Positions 8,967-21,139 of a stretch of DNA of 64,000 nucleotides are shown here, piece after piece. Numbering within the stretch: position 1 is the stretch's first letter; each line of letters opens with the position of its first letter. The translations under genes and the position numbers were made by a program. Source of the DNA: Brachycybe producta (taxonomy: Eukaryota; Arthropoda; Diplopoda; Playtdesmida; Andrognathidae); assembly GCA_036925085.1 (NCBI GenBank), contig JAUPFP010000115.1, positions 1 to 64,000 of the forward strand. Reading direction: 5' to 3'. The notes beneath the pieces were generated by a model. It was not told the origin of the DNA, made no database searches, and saw nothing but the letters and a program-made list of their open reading frames with translations.

Positions 8967-9728
8967 GAACTATATAATATAATATCAAAATAGGTTATAT
9001 TTATTTGTGTGTTAGCATAACAAAAGAAAAGTGAAACATGTTTTTTGTTGTTGTTTTGTAGTCAATTTCGAATATATTTAACCGTAGTTAATGTGCATTA
9101 ACATGTATTTCTCATTTTATATGTTTGTGTGTCTGTGTGGTCTCACAAAAAGAAAAAAAAAAGAATGGAATTCCATGTGAGCAGATGTGCGTGTTTGTGT
9201 GTGTGTATTCTATGATTATCCATCTGTCATGTCAGATATGAACATGTTGCCCGAAAAGTTGTTTGTATCTTTACAACAACAACAAAAACTGTCCATCTAT
9301 TTATGAAGTTTTTCTTTAGATGTGAATAATTTGTAGTTTACATACAAAGTCAATAAAGAACACACACACATGCATATACTGTATGTATCTTTATCTTCAA
9401 AGTGGGAAAAAACAGTCATTCTGCGCAAAGCACTAGTCAGTGTGCACAACCACCAATTTGCAAGTAAAGGTTAACATATGCCTATTCGCTTTTTTTTATA
9501 TAGAAAGCTGCTTGTTTGACTTTGCTTTAAGATTTAAACCATCAAAGTCAATACTGCATATTAGTGTCAAAATCTAGCTGCTATCATATGCTACTGTCGT
9601 AACCAGCTTGTATTGCCCTTTATTTGATTGGTTACTTTGTTTTCAACCCTATGACCTATGAAATGCTGCAAATATATAACCAAATTAATGGATACTTCAA
9701 TAAGCAAGCTTGAAGCAGTTTGCCTTTA
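8967..9728. other. Spacer with TG-rich microsatellite, no gene
   Basis: (TG)-rich tracts near 9120-9210 and CA near 9361-9370. A 34-codon open stretch near 9618-9715 has no start and no splice support. Confidence 0.4.
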
Positions 9729-10105
9729 GGGTAGGTTTATACTCCAAACTTTGCTAAGATTTGCAAGCTTTGAAGCTTCTAAAAATTAGCTCCCCAAAGC
9801 TTAGCTTGTTCATAGAAACATGTGGTTTTGGAAGCATCACTGCATTTTATAACCTTTATACCCTATAAAACAGATATACGAAATAATAGAACCCATGCCC
9901 TTCTGGAAGAAAAAAGAGTGTGAATGGTTCACCCCATTTGTGCATCTGTTTCATGATTGGCGCTTTGAGTTGATAAGCTTCGAAAAGTTGAACAATTTTA
10001 AAGCTAGCTTCATGCTCTGGCGAAGACAAAAATCTGAAGCTCTGACGTTAATTTTGAAGTTTTGCAGGCTGCTTTGCCGCTTAGCAAGGGAGTATAAACC
10101 AAGCC
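9729..10105. mobile_element. PIF/Harbinger-like MITE (TTA duplication)
   Basis: Ends GGGTAGGTTTATACTC and GAGTATAAACCAAGCC are inverted, flanked by TTA (9726-9728, 10106-10108). Subterminal CTTTGCTAAG / GCTTAGCAAG are also inverted. Length 377 bp. The 82-codon plus frame beginning at 9895 lies mostly in it and looks incidental. Confidence 0.8.
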
Positions 10106-10108
10106 TTA

Positions 10109-11319
10109 GAGATAAATTAAAACGCACATATGAAATGATTTAAAAAGCTACAAAAAGCAATGCAAAGCCACAGAAAGCGAATATGCAGTTTAACCTAAAA
10201 TCTGCCCATTGCACAACATTTTTAGTTAATGTGTAAAATGTCTAAAACAACACAAGAACTCATATAATACCTTGGGGTTGTTTTGTTTTAGGCATTTTGC
10301 AGATTAGCTAAAATGCTGTAAATTATTCTGATTTATTTGCAAATTTTTAGTTTTGTATAATGTCTAGTGAATTTGTAGAATAACTTACTTTTTTAGTTTG
10401 GCTGTAATATAACAAAAGTGAAAGCACAATGCTTCAAAAAATATTTGAAATGCTAGCAAATTGTGTAGATTTAATACTGAATGATTGCATTTTTTTTTGT
10501 ACATTGACTAGTAGATATGCAGCATAACTGATTTTTTCTCTTTAATGTTAACATAATATTCCTAGGTATGTATGTTAAACACAATAACATACTTAGAAAA
10601 AGAACATTCAAACTGACAAATTTAGTTTTTGTTGCTGTTTTTTTTATAGTTGTAACTTATAATCAAGATTGTAATTCATTTTTTAATGCTACTGATCACC
10701 ACAAACCCCATCATTAGCATTGCATTCTATGGAAATTTTTGAACTTCTGTGCTATTAAGACGTTATGAATATTAAAAACAAAATGGCATTCATAAAAAAA
10801 CATTCATTGCATATTAATTTAGGGGTTTTGTCCACTGAGATAAATTCCTTGTGAGATTTTTCTTTTACCTAAGTGCAGTAGCTCTCAGAACTAAAACTAA
10901 ACTTCCTGAGAACCTACCTGCACTATAGTTAAAATGTCCCACTGGTGTAAAGCAGTTATAAGGACCAAGTTCAAGAAGAAAACTTGGCACTTGTGACTCT
11001 TTTCAACAAGGTTACAACAGAAAACACACTTGTTTTAATAAGTAACCCTTGAACTGGGTTTTTCCATATTGGAACTTTGCTGTACATAGTGGGTTCAAGT
11101 TAAGCTCCAAGTGTGTTGTTTTCGGTAGTGCTGATCGAGCACCAAATTGACCAATGCCAAACTGAATAACCACTAAAACCCCATATTAAAATGGCTTTAT
11201 AAATATTTATTTTGTTTATGTCCTTCCAGATGGCGTGCCAGCTTGGCTGTTATGTGCTAGACAATTTGAGAAAATTTCTATTTTTCAAGCGAACGTTTTT
11301 CAGCAGAAACATTACGAAA
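10109..11319. other. Unique DNA, nothing firm
   Basis: A+T-rich. A consensus-like acceptor (TATGTCCTTCCAG) lies at 11220-11232 before a short open stretch, but no donor or second exon supports it. Confidence 0.35.
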
Positions 11320-11530
11320 AAAATTCAAAGTATTTTAGAAACTACATTAGTTGGTGATAATGTTAAAAGTTTTTCGTGATAATATCTTTCAAAATAAACT
11401 TTTTGTGACAGTTTGAAAAAAGGCGAAAATAGTTTGGAAATGGAAATCTAAAAACGCTTGATTTTCAAACTGAACTATAAAATGTTTATTTTGTAAGATA
11501 TAACTGCCATGAAAAAATATTTTAACATAA
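11320..11530. repeat. Family C palindrome, degraded
   Basis: TATTTTAGAAACTACATTAG, ATATCTTTCAAAATAAAC and the mirrored AATGTTTATTTTGTAAGATA. Confidence 0.65.
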
Positions 11531-11664
11531 TCTTTTCCCCGATTTTGAAAAGTAATTGATTTTTTTATATTGTTTCTATAAAAAAAAACGTTTGCTTGAC
11601 GTTTTTGCGTCCAAATTTTACAAAAAACGTCTATGGAGAGCATAACATTAGTCACTGCAGTGGC

Positions 11665-11869
11665 ACAGGCAGTTAGAAATCGGGGAGAACTTCAGTTGGC
11701 TCCGCCGTTTTTATGACGACCGGCAACTTCTAATTGGTTGGTTATGTAGTCTGACGTCACATGTTCCGCTGTTTTCAATGTCGAACCACACATCAAACCA
11801 ATTAGAAATTGCTGGTCGTCATAACAAGGGCGGAGCCAACTGAAGTTCTCCCCAATTTCTAACTGCCTG
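11665..11869. mobile_element. hAT-like MITE, family B, in palindromic flanks
   Basis: Ends ACAGGCAGTTAGAAATCGGG and the inverted AATTTCTAACTGCCTGG, with GTTGGCTCCGCC arms. Instead of a simple 8-bp duplication it is flanked by cactgcagtgg at 11653-11663 and 11873-11883, a self-palindromic 11-mer that is both direct and inverted. Confidence 0.8.
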
Positions 11870-11883
11870 GGCCACTGCAGTGG

Positions 11884-12966
11884 TGCCGTAAGGAAGGGAG
11901 AAAAAAAAAGCAAAAATGCATTTCTATAAAGCCACCTTTATCAATCTCCTCGTTATTTTCTTATGTAAATTTGGGCCTTAGTTGTTTTTCATCAGTATTT
12001 TTTTTAGTGTCAACAAATTTTATGTTACTATAAATCTTACCACGAAGAATGTCAAGTTTATAAACTGAATATATTTGATATATTAAAACACAATAGAGAG
12101 AGAGATAGAGAGACAATAAATTTACATATATTTAGAAGACTTATTTATTTTCATTGTGATCAAGGTCTTGACTAGAAATGCATCGGTGCGAAAATTACTT
12201 TTTTATTTTTTTAAAAAAAAGTAATTAAAATACAGGTGAAATGGGCAATGTACCTTTTTTTTTGGTAAGTTAAGTTAATGTAAGTTTCATTAAGTATGAT
12301 GTTTTAATACATGTTATAAATAATGAATGAATAAAAAAAAAACCTAGTGACCTAAAAATGCTCAGTGAACTTATTTTTTTTTAAAAAAAATGGAGGAGGT
12401 GGGTGTCAGTGACATCATGTCTTAAGTATATATGGATTTTTTGTTGTGTGGTCAATAGTCGATTTACTTTATACCAATTTACCACTTGTGAAAAAAATGC
12501 AAATAAGTTTCACAAACACTTATAATTATCCAATCTCTTTTTATTTTGGTTATAAGAAATATATTAAATTTTTTTTCTCAACAGTGAAAATATATTGTAA
12601 TTGATAGTCTTTCTTTAAGAACAAACACATTAAAACAGAAATTTCGCAAAGTGTTTTTCTCTCTAAATTGTTTTCTTTTCTTTTAGGTGAATAACACTTC
12701 TTGCGAAATATATGAAAATAACAAAATAACTTTTAATTACAAAATGATAATAAGTTGGTAAAATTAAATTGAGAGAGTATTAAAGAGAGAAAGATTCTCT
12801 CATCGGACAAATAACATTTTGCAATAAATTTCCACTCAATTTAATCGAAAATTGGGTGAAGCGAAATTTATTTGCTATATTTCTTACCACGGTCTATTTG
12901 CCCAATTCTCATAACAAAATCTTATTAAAAATTATGCTTCATCACTTAAGAAATTAATAAAGAAAG

Positions 12967-13019
<53 letters not shown>

Positions 13020-13627
13020 TACTTATTAATTAATTTCTCTTTGTATTAGTAATAAACGGATTAGTTTGAAAGTTATTAAACGTTAGATTCAGTTTAATAA
13101 CTTTTGATGGAAAAAAGTAGAAATCGTGTATTCATTGTAGTAAAACGGAAATGGGTTCAGAAAATTGAAATTTAAAAAAACAAAACAGATTAAATGAGAA
13201 AATTGTGAGTTGTTTCCCCTCATTGTGTCAATTCCCCCCAATTATCTTGAAATGTTTCTGGCCCTTTGGGGCAAATCATTCATGCTTATATTTCTCTTAT
13301 TTACGTCTGAAAGACATTTCTGAACACAACAATATTATCGATCACATTCGAAACTGATATACAAGGCTTATATTGTCACATTCCAATACAAAATTAGAGG
13401 ATGTCTTTCAACTTATTACCAGTATCCATTAAACATCACCACAATAGAACTTCAACATTGTTGCAAATAGGAGCCTTTGTAAAGTTTGTTTAGAATTTTT
13501 ATTTATGCCTTAATTATCGGATATATCGATTGTATATCAATCTAAAATAAGCACATAATTATTTACTAATTTATTACAAAAATATTATGGTTTAGGCTTT
13601 TACCCAAAAATTATATATCTTAATTTA
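11884..13627. other. A+T-rich unique DNA
   Basis: No exon, RNA or interspersed repeat recognised. Contains GA-rich patches (12094-12113) and the long GA microsatellite listed separately. Confidence 0.4.
12970..13014. repeat. (GA)n microsatellite
   Basis: An uninterrupted run of about 22 GA units. Array length is prone to assembly or polymorphism differences. Confidence 0.95.
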
Positions 13628-13690
13628 GAATCTGTTATCCGAATCTATCTTGGTCCCACTAAGTTCGGATAATCGATGCTTCAATGTATG
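13628..13690. repeat. Short relic with pogo/Tigger-like GTTATCCGAA motif
   Basis: CTGTTATCCGAATCTAT and AAGTTCGGATAATCGATG are partly inverted, resembling the TATCCGAAC-type ends of pogo/Tigger transposons. Very short and uncertain. Confidence 0.3.
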
Positions 13691-13694
13691 TATA

Positions 13695-13872
13695 TGTTAC
13701 TTGTCAATCTACGGAATCAGTCAGTCCGCAAATTGACTAGATGCAGTTTACAAAAGAACCAACCTGCTAGTGAATCTGCAAAATTCAACACCTAAACTGT
13801 ATTGAATTTTGCAGATTCACTAGCAGTTTGGTGCTTTTGCAGATTGACTGATTCCGCAGATTGACAGTAACA
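13695..13872. mobile_element. Family E MITE, complete
   Basis: Ends TGTTACTTGTCAATCTACGG and the inverted CCGCAGATTGACAGTAACA, flanked by TA on each side (13693-13694, 13873-13874). This suggests Tc1/mariner-type TA targeting. The central TGAATCTGCAAAATTCAA and TTGAATTTTGCAGATTCACT are inverted. Confidence 0.8.
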
Positions 13873-13874
13873 TA

Positions 13875-14519
13875 TATATTATAATAATAAGCCTATAAAA
13901 CTGTATAATTTAGTAAATATTTTATAAATAATTTAGATTACATATTAATATTTAACGATTCAATGATCAATTTGAAATTTAAAATTGCAGATTTCAATAG
14001 TTTTACTTTTTTTTAAAAAAAAACTGAATTTGATTTTAAAATACATGTATATAATTTCTATTTTTGTAGATTTAAATGAAATCAATTTGGATTTTTAATT
14101 AGAGTGTAATTTATTTTTTAATTTCAACCCTGAAATTGTGTGGCACACAATACGCAGGTTGTGAATTAACACAGAAAGAACACAGGTAAAGGATAATAAG
14201 AACACAATTTTATGTTTTTGTTACCATGATGACATTTGCAAATTTATTTTTAAGAGAGGTTTTGTGTGGAGAGAAATAATCACCTCAGGGTTGCTTTAAT
14301 TAAATAAAACAATGCTATGCAATTTTGAGTAACGTTTTCATGAAGTTTTTAAGATGCCGCTAATAACAATAATAATAAAGGCTACTTACTAATCAGGGTT
14401 ATGTTTAAAATGAGGGGGGAAGATGGAAAAAAATGGAGGTTGGATAAAAAAAAATATGTGAAAAGAAAAGAAAAAACATCCTCAACTGTTTAAAATGGTT
14501 TTTCTTACCTGACATTGGA
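13875..14519. other. A+T-rich spacer
   Basis: No gene. A donor-like CACAGGTAAAGG at 14182 is not preceded by a convincing exon. Confidence 0.4.
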
Positions 14520-14670
14520 CTCATTTTTAGCCCTCATCATGATTATAATTTAGTCTGTACAACATTCTTTTTGTTTTTGTTTTAAATATATAACAAAATT
14601 TATGACTGTTGTAGCAGACTCATAAATTAAAAAAAAAAATAGTATGATCATGATGAGGGCCAAAATTGTT
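14520..14670. mobile_element. Short inverted-repeat element (AGCCCTCATCATGAT ends)
   Basis: TTTTTAGCCCTCATCATGAT at the left mirrors ATCATGATGAGGGCCAAAAT at the right, about 150 bp in all. One copy only in the window; target duplication not clear. Confidence 0.6.
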
Positions 14671-14715
14671 CCTTAGGAAAGTGTTAGTTAAGCCACTAAT
14701 ATATTTTATCATCAT

Positions 14716-14841
14716 ACTGCGTTTGCATTAGAAAAGTTAACCGCAGCTGAAAATAACCAGTTGTCTTTCATTGTTTCCACTAGGAAACTCACTGATTTAC
14801 TTTATAAATGCAGTTAATTTTTGTAGTGGAAACGAGGTATT
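14716..14841. mobile_element. Short TIR element (TGCGTTTGCATTAG ends)
   Basis: CTGCGTTTGCATTAGAAAAG ... AGTTAACCGCA mirrors TGCAGTTAA ... TTGTAGTGGAAACGAGG. Only about 126 bp. The ends resemble the TGTTTCCACT type of PIF/Harbinger MITEs. Confidence 0.5.
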
Positions 14842-14950
14842 CCTAGTAATTATGCTCATGGTTATCTTAAGTGCAGTTATTTCATTATAATGAAAAGGAG
14901 ACATAAGTGGACATTTTGGTAGTAGTTCAAGGATTTGTTTTTTGTTGTTA

Positions 14951-15685
14951 TAACTACAATTACAATTAGTACTCTGCTAGCAGCCAAATAGGCCTATGGC
15001 AGTGGGACATAAAAGTCCACATGCAGCATTAAGCATTGTCAAGCACATATACATACACATATATAAAAAACAAAATGAATATACCAGGGGCGCACCCAGG
15101 GGGGCAACTGGACAAATGCCCCCCCCCACAAATATCTGAAATATTCGAAAAGTTTTATATAGTCGGAAATCTAGTAAAATAATATAGTAAAATTCGCTTT
15201 GCTATACTTATCTGGTCAAACGGGATGAGTTCAGCAAATTAGCATCCACTCTCAAACCAGAGGGGTCCAACACTTAGGATGAATCTCGTACACTCTCATT
15301 GAAATAATAAATGAATCTGGGAATATTTGCATGAATATACATTTATGTGCATTTTAATGCACCCAAAACCACATTTTTTTTAATTCACGGCATAATTTAA
15401 CAGTCTGATGGTGAGTTTTATATTTTTATTTTATATATGAATTTCACTGACCTCCCCAAACAAAATTGCTGAGTGCGCCACTGGAATATACAATTGTCAA
15501 TCCCACAAAACAAAATTATCTCCATTCACCACTTCCTCAGGAAGAGAGTTCCATTGTCTTATAACTCTAGGAAAAAAGACCAATAATATGAATCTGTCCT
15601 AGCAATTTTCCTAGAGTGGTCAGCCCTGCCCATGTATAGTGTTTTATGAATGGACTGTGGTTTAGGACAATCACCACGTCTTGAG
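14951..15685 (-). mobile_element. CR1/L2-like retrotransposon 3' end, split by a hAT MITE
   Basis: The minus-strand 3' end is shared with copies at 18842 and 26881: landmarks ATTAGTACTCTGCTAGCAG, AATAGGCCTATGGCA, GCATTAAGCATTGTCAAGC, and CTCAGGAAGAGAGTTCCATT. The element at 15085-15483 interrupts it. Its 3' tail reads as short ATTGTA repeats, as is usual for this class. Confidence 0.85.
15085..15483. mobile_element. hAT-like MITE with exact 8-bp duplication
   Basis: Ends CAGGGGCGCACC and the imperfectly inverted GTGCGCCACTG, flanked by gaatatac on both sides (15077-15084, 15484-15491). Removing it and one duplicate restores the retrotransposon sequence seen at 18960 and 26995. Length 399 bp. 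Confidence 0.93.
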
Positions 15686-16764
15686 AGCTGACTGTCAGTA
15701 TTGTAACATTCAATAAGAAATGGTCCCAATATCAGAAAAATATACTAAAGTATAATATATTTATCTGATATTATAATGTCAGTTTTTGTGAATGTTGGCA
15801 TATTGTATTTGGAATATGCCAACATTTCTACTGGCATAACAACTTAATGCTATAAATTCTGTTAAAATAAACGCATTGTTATCAGCTTGTAGTAACTAAT
15901 TTGGTTATTTTCCATTATTTATTGTGAACTTGTGGATGAGATGCTAAGATATTGTTCAAAATACAATAGGGGTAGGGTATATTATGCAATAGAAATGTTA
16001 ATTATTATTCTTATTATCATGTAATCATTGTGCATGTTTGTGACCCACTGTGACTGTACAAAATTGAGAGAGCCCACATAGCATATGACATAATTTGGAA
16101 AGAAATGTAATTAGGACATAACATTGATTAGACATATTTTGCTGACAATTTCTTTGTTGTTTCTTTTAAAAGACAAAATTTTACCACATATTGTTTTAAT
16201 AATTGTAAATTATTGAAATTGAGAGTGAAAAAAATAAGAATTTTTTTGTTAAAGATTCTATTCAGTATTATAATGTAATTAATAATAATGTGGACAAATT
16301 TGGAAATGGGGTAGAAATTTGAAAGAATCTTTCTTTCTTTCTTAGCCACACATGAATTGTTCTCAATTTAATGTGAATTGAATCGGAAAGGCGTTACAAA
16401 AAAAAAATAAGCCATGCACATAATCGGTAGTGAAAAAAATGACTAAACATCATTTTTCTGTAGAGAGATAGATAGAGAGAAATATTTTACCAAAAAAAAT
16501 GTCTGACTTGATTCAATTGCACGTTTCATTTATTCTAATCATAATAAATGGTTGAATCTTTCTTTCTTTCTTTCTTGTATAAATTTTGTGGAATCTTTTG
16601 TGTGAAGAAAATTTAAGAGATGATATTTCAAAACTTTTTTTTTTCTGTTTTCAACTTTTTTTTAAAAAAAAAATTCAATATTTCCGGGGTACAATTTTTA
16701 AGTGACAGTATTTGGCTTTTCTACATTTTAGTATATATTTATTCGGTTTAGTTCTTCGGATGTT
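15686..16764. other. A+T-rich spacer with hairpins
   Basis: Holds a perfect 14-bp-stem hairpin (15791-15826) and an adjacent ATATCAG...CTGATAT fold-back. (TTTC)n lies at 16558-16575. No gene. Confidence 0.45.
15791..15826. repeat. Perfect hairpin, 14-bp stem
   Basis: AATGTTGGCATATT, an 8-nt spacer, then AATATGCCAACATT. Could be an element core or a structured transcript; no evidence of expression. Confidence 0.85.
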
Positions 16765-17140
16765 TTTAAGAACAGGTGATTTTCGAACTCTGGTTATTCT
16801 ACTTTTCAAGAGCAAACAATAAGGAGAAATTAAAAATATGTTAGAAAGTAGAACGGGTATATGAATTATGACGTGATAGTATTTTTCATGCTGATATCTT
16901 TCAAAATAAACTTTTTATTCTAAAAAAAAAGTTAAAAACTTTCATCTATTTGGTCATTTTCAAACTAACATGAAAAAAGCTTATTTTAAAATATATTAAA
17001 AATGAAAATACTCTTCAAAGTGGTTGAGCTGCACTTCTAGTATTTAAGGCAATTTCAAGTTTCTCTTAATGTTTGCTCCTGAAATACAGAATAAACAAGA
17101 GTTCGAGGGGCAGTTTAGATTTTTTTTATACCACCATCTC
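16765..17140. repeat. Family C palindrome copy, nearly complete
   Basis: Starts AACAGGTGATTTTCGAACTC (second terminus type), has both arms and ends CAAGAGTTCGAGGGGCAGTT with the first terminus type. A mixed-terminus copy. Confidence 0.8.
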
Positions 17141-17142
17141 TG

Positions 17143-17720
17143 GTCTAGTTATTTAACTATTTTAGCTCTTCTCTTAAGTTTAGCTGTTTTTGCTTTTAAC
17201 CAATACAGATATTTTTTTTATTAGTTTACCTGATAGAAGAAAGTTTAATTTATGGTAATTTTTACCCAGTTTAGCTTAATTCATAATGTTTCTGTTCAGT
17301 TTAGTTTTTTGAAAGTTTAGTATTTAATATTTTGGTCTAGTTTAGCTCTTGGAAAGTTTAGTTTTTGTTACTTTAGTAAATTTTATTTTAACCACTTAGT
17401 CATTTTAGCTGTTTTCTGATTTTTTGGGCGTATTTTTGGTCTAGTTTATTTAATTTAGATAGTTTTTTTTACTCAGTTTACCTGATAGGAAGTCTAATTC
17501 ATTGTAATTTTTACCCAGTTAGCTTCATTCATAACGTTTCTGTTCAGTTTAGATTTTCAAAAGTTTAGTATTTAATATTTTGGTCCAGTTTAGTGAGCTC
17601 TTGGTATGTTTAGTTTTTGCTACTTTTATAAATTTTCTTTTAGTTTTTGATAATCAAATCAAACTTGGTTCTTGTCACTTAACCATTTTAGCTGTTTACT
17701 GATTTAACTATGTTAATTTT
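17143..17720 (+). repeat. Tandem duplication, unit about 295 bp
   Basis: Landmarks repeat in order about 295 bp apart: TGGTCTAGTT(T)ATTTAA (17144, 17438), TTTACCTGATAG, TTTTTACCCAGTT, TAATATTTTGG, GGT(A)TAGTTTAGC. A third partial unit begins near 17700. TTTAGCT is a frequent internal motif. Confidence 0.75.
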
Positions 17721-17758
17721 TATCCAGTTTAGCTGTTGTAAAATGAAGAGTAACGTGT

Positions 17759-17845
17759 AGTCAAAGCTAGTGCTAAACTCGTCACTTTTACATGAAATTT
17801 TCTATCAAAAGTTCAATGAATTTTAGCACTAGCTAAATTCGTGAT
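17759..17845. repeat. AGTCAAAGCTAGTGCTAAA fold-back
   Basis: AGTCAAAGCTAGTGCTAAA near the left end mirrors TTTAGCACTAGCT at the right. Shares its left arm exactly with the hairpin at 26803. Confidence 0.7.
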
Positions 17846-18841
17846 ACTTTTTTTGTGTTACTTTTTATTTTTTGTAAGTAATTCTTGTGCAATCTTACTG
17901 TAGTTTACTGATGTGTGTTTCTGAGCATAAATTAACTAGAATTTGCATTATTTCAACCAAAACCAAAGATATATTTTTTTTGCTAACATAGAAAACTAGT
18001 TTTGTAATGCCAATTTTTTGTTTGTTTGTTTTGATTTCATTGTTAATTTATGAAAATCTAGTTTTTTTTTCATAATTGTTGTTAAGAATGACAAGAAAAT
18101 TGTTGTCCAAAAACCAGGTTGTCTCCTGAAGAAAAAAGAGAGAAAATAAATTCTGCATTTTGAAAGCACCGAAAAACATATAGTCAAATACATCACATGG
18201 TCAAATTATGGTTTCAAACAAAAAAAAATACTTATCTTATGGTTGCATGCCATCATCATCATCATCATCATCTAAATTCTTGGTGTCATTGCACTTCACT
18301 CTTTCTTTTTTTTTTGTCTGAAATCCTGTGTCTTAGAGAAAATTTTCTTATCCACTGACATTTTTTTTTTGTTGTTGTTGAGAGAAGTCTCTTCTTTTGA
18401 TCTCAACCAAGTTAATTATCACCATTGGTAACGTAATTATTTCCGGGATTTTTTGGTTTTTCGCAAGATTCTATTTTTTTTTTAATATAAAGTTTAATAT
18501 GAAAAATTAAAGTAGTAAGAAAAAAAATATAAGTAAAGAAAAATCTTGAAAGTTTTAATCTTTTTTTATTATTTAAAGATTAAGAGATACTTAAGACAAA
18601 AAAAAAACTTGGCTTAAAACATGAATTAAGACAAAACTTGTATTTGCTATTCATGAACTCTGCCTACGTGTTTTTTTTTGTTTAACATTTGTTGTGGATA
18701 TCAACTAAAATTACAGTTGTAACAACCCGCTACTCGGGCTGCTACAATGTTCACTCCTTTATACTACGGTTCCATTATCTTCGAAGTGGATAGAGGCTAA
18801 GAGGATAAGTTTTATGTAGCATATTACTGTATTTCTGTCTA
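17846..18841. other. A+T-rich spacer with a CAT microsatellite
   Basis: (CAT)n at 18251-18272. A more G+C-rich patch at 18716-18815 contains GCTACTCGGGCTGCTAC but has no supported gene. Confidence 0.4.
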
Positions 18842-19311
18842 CAATTACAATTAGTACTCTGCTAGCAGTCAAATAGGCCTATGGCAGAGGGACATGAGAG
18901 TCCAAATGCAGCATTAAGCATTGTCAAGCACATATACATGCACATATATAAAAAACAAAATGAATATACAAATGTAAAACCCACAAAACAAAATTATCCC
19001 CATTCACCACTTCTTCCTCAGGAAGAGAGTTCCATTGTCTTATAACTCTAGGGGAGTAAAAAAGACCAATAATATGAATCTGTCCTAGCAAAATCTCCCT
19101 AATTTTCCTAGAATGGCATCAGCCCTGCCCATATATATAGTGCTTTATGAATATCACTGGACTGCGGTTTAGGACAATTACCACGTGTAATTTTTCCGAA
19201 CAATTTCAAACTTAACTCAGCCCTGCGATGTGCCAAACTATGCCTACTGTTTAGATAAGCATTGAGCTGGGTGACCTTTCCCGCTAGTCTTCTCCATTTG
19301 TCCAAGTTCTA
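18842..19311 (-). pseudogene. CR1/L2-like retrotransposon 3' end with RT C-terminal relic
   Basis: Same 3' sequence as 14951 and 26881. On the minus strand it encodes HSLAHRRAELSLKLFGK, identical to the peptide in the larger copy, then frameshifts. 5'-truncated near 19311, as is typical for target-primed insertion. Confidence 0.8.
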
Positions 19312-20484
19312 CTAGAGGTACTAAGAAACACTAGATCAGCATATATTTAAGGTGCACATTGCACTTGGAACCAGGCTCAACCAGCCTCTTTTAAGGCGAA
19401 TGTTTTCGTTTTTTAGTTTTGATTCGCTAAATCAAAGTATGATATATCTATACGAAAACAAAATTACACAATTTAAATATATTAATTTCGGAAAATTTAA
19501 TCTCATAACGAAATTTCTAATAACAGTAAAAATTGAATATCAATTGATTGCGGATCTCGCTCACCCCTGGTGGACCATTTAACACACCCTGCTTTGGAGT
19601 CCACTAGTTTAGAAAATGGCCGACATTTTAGTTAGAAATTTGTTTTTATCAATATAATAAAATTTAAATTCCCCCCCCCCCCCCCCCCCGGCAAAAAAAA
19701 TATTAAACATTGACTGTGCAGAATTTTGTTTTAAGAAGGAAAGTGAAAAATTGGAAATTTACAGATTAGTTACTGAGTTGTATAGTCATTTTTTTTTTCT
19801 CATTTCGTTCCATCTAAATAAAATAAAAAAAAAGCTCCTCGTGAACAATTTCTTCTATGCTATTATATAACGAAGTGTGAATGCAATTAACATGACACAA
19901 TGTGTATCTATTTCACACGCCATCTTCACATCACTTTCTTAGATTATGGATCTTAGTTTTTTTTAAAAAAAAAAAAAGAAGTGTAAAAAGAAAATACACA
20001 ACTAAGAAAAAAGGGATAAAAAATGCATGTCATTTGAAGTAGCCACTCGTGGAAATACATAGGAAAAACAGGTCAATGACATGCTAATGTACATATAAGC
20101 CCTAATGTATATGTATGTTATTGAAATAAGATTTTTCTTTAAGATATATGCGAAAGTAACATTTCAACTTATTATTTTTAAGATGAAAAATTTTTCTATC
20201 TCTCCTTATTTTTCTGCTTTCATCTTTCTTTAAGCTTTTTCTATTAAAAAAGGACAAAACTATATAATATACTAGAAGAAGAAAAAGATGAAAAGTTCTT
20301 TAGGAATTTATTTCTAAAACATTCATAATGACATGCAAACAATGTAGTTTCTGTTTGAAAACTCCTTTAGGGCTTTAACTACAAAGCACAGAATTAATAT
20401 TTTTTAATAATTTTTTACTTCTGACATGAAAATAGAAAGTTGGTTACCAGCTTTTTTATACATATAAAAAAACCAACAAAAATT
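19312..20484. other. A+T-rich spacer, poly-C tract
   Basis: A 19-C homopolymer at 19671-19689. An ATG with good context at 19616 opens only 13 codons. No gene supported. Confidence 0.4.
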
Positions 20485-20640
20485 CAAAATATGTTAGAAA
20501 CTAGAATAGAAAAATGAATGTGTGTGTGACCTAAAAGCTATTTTAATGATAATGATGATTAATATCTTTGAAATTAAACTTTTTATAAAAAAAAACATTG
20601 AAAATGATTAAATTTTATATTCTTTTTATCAACTTTAAGA
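20485..20640. repeat. Family C left-arm fragment
   Basis: ATATGTTAGAAACTAGAATAG and TTAATATCTTTGAAATTAAAC in family order. Confidence 0.6.
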
Positions 20641-20699
20641 TAAAAAACTAAAATTTTGAAACTGAAATAAAAAGGGTTATTATTTTAAAAAAAAAAACA

Positions 20700-21005
20700 A
20701 CTTAAAATTTATGAAGGGTTGATTTTCGAACTCTGGTTATTTTGCATTTAAGAAGAGCAATACTTTTAGTTTGTTAGAAACTAGAATGATAGCTGAATCA
20801 CTTAATAGTATTTTCGTTTCTCAGTATCTTTCAAAATAAACTTTTTTTTTTCACCAAAAATTATAAAATATTGTCTGCTTAAACTAGAATCATTTTCAAA
20901 CTAATATAAAAAAAGCTTATTTAAAAAAAAATAGTATCAACATGAAATTATTGTTAAGTGATTGAACTACCTTGTCGTTTCTAAAATACTTTAGTTTCGC
21001 TTATT
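20700..21005. repeat. Family C palindrome copy
   Basis: Starts TTGATTTTCGAACTCTGGTT, then GTTAGAAACTAGAATGATAG, CAGTATCTTTCAAAATAAAC, ATTGTCTGCTTAAAC and the mirrored right arm to TTCTAAAATACTTTAG. Confidence 0.75.
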
Positions 21006-21139
21006 TATGAAACTTTGCTTTTTAAAAAAAAAACTTGAACTCTATATGAAAAAAGAAACATCGAATAGAAATTTCATTAAATTGAACACATTCATAGACG
21101 AAATTTGACCTTTTTTAACAGTTCTGCAATAGGAATATT

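Noticed and set aside
9895-10143. 82-codon plus-strand frame
   Set aside because: Nearly all of it lies inside the TTA-flanked element 9729-10105, too short for a transposase and without a motif.
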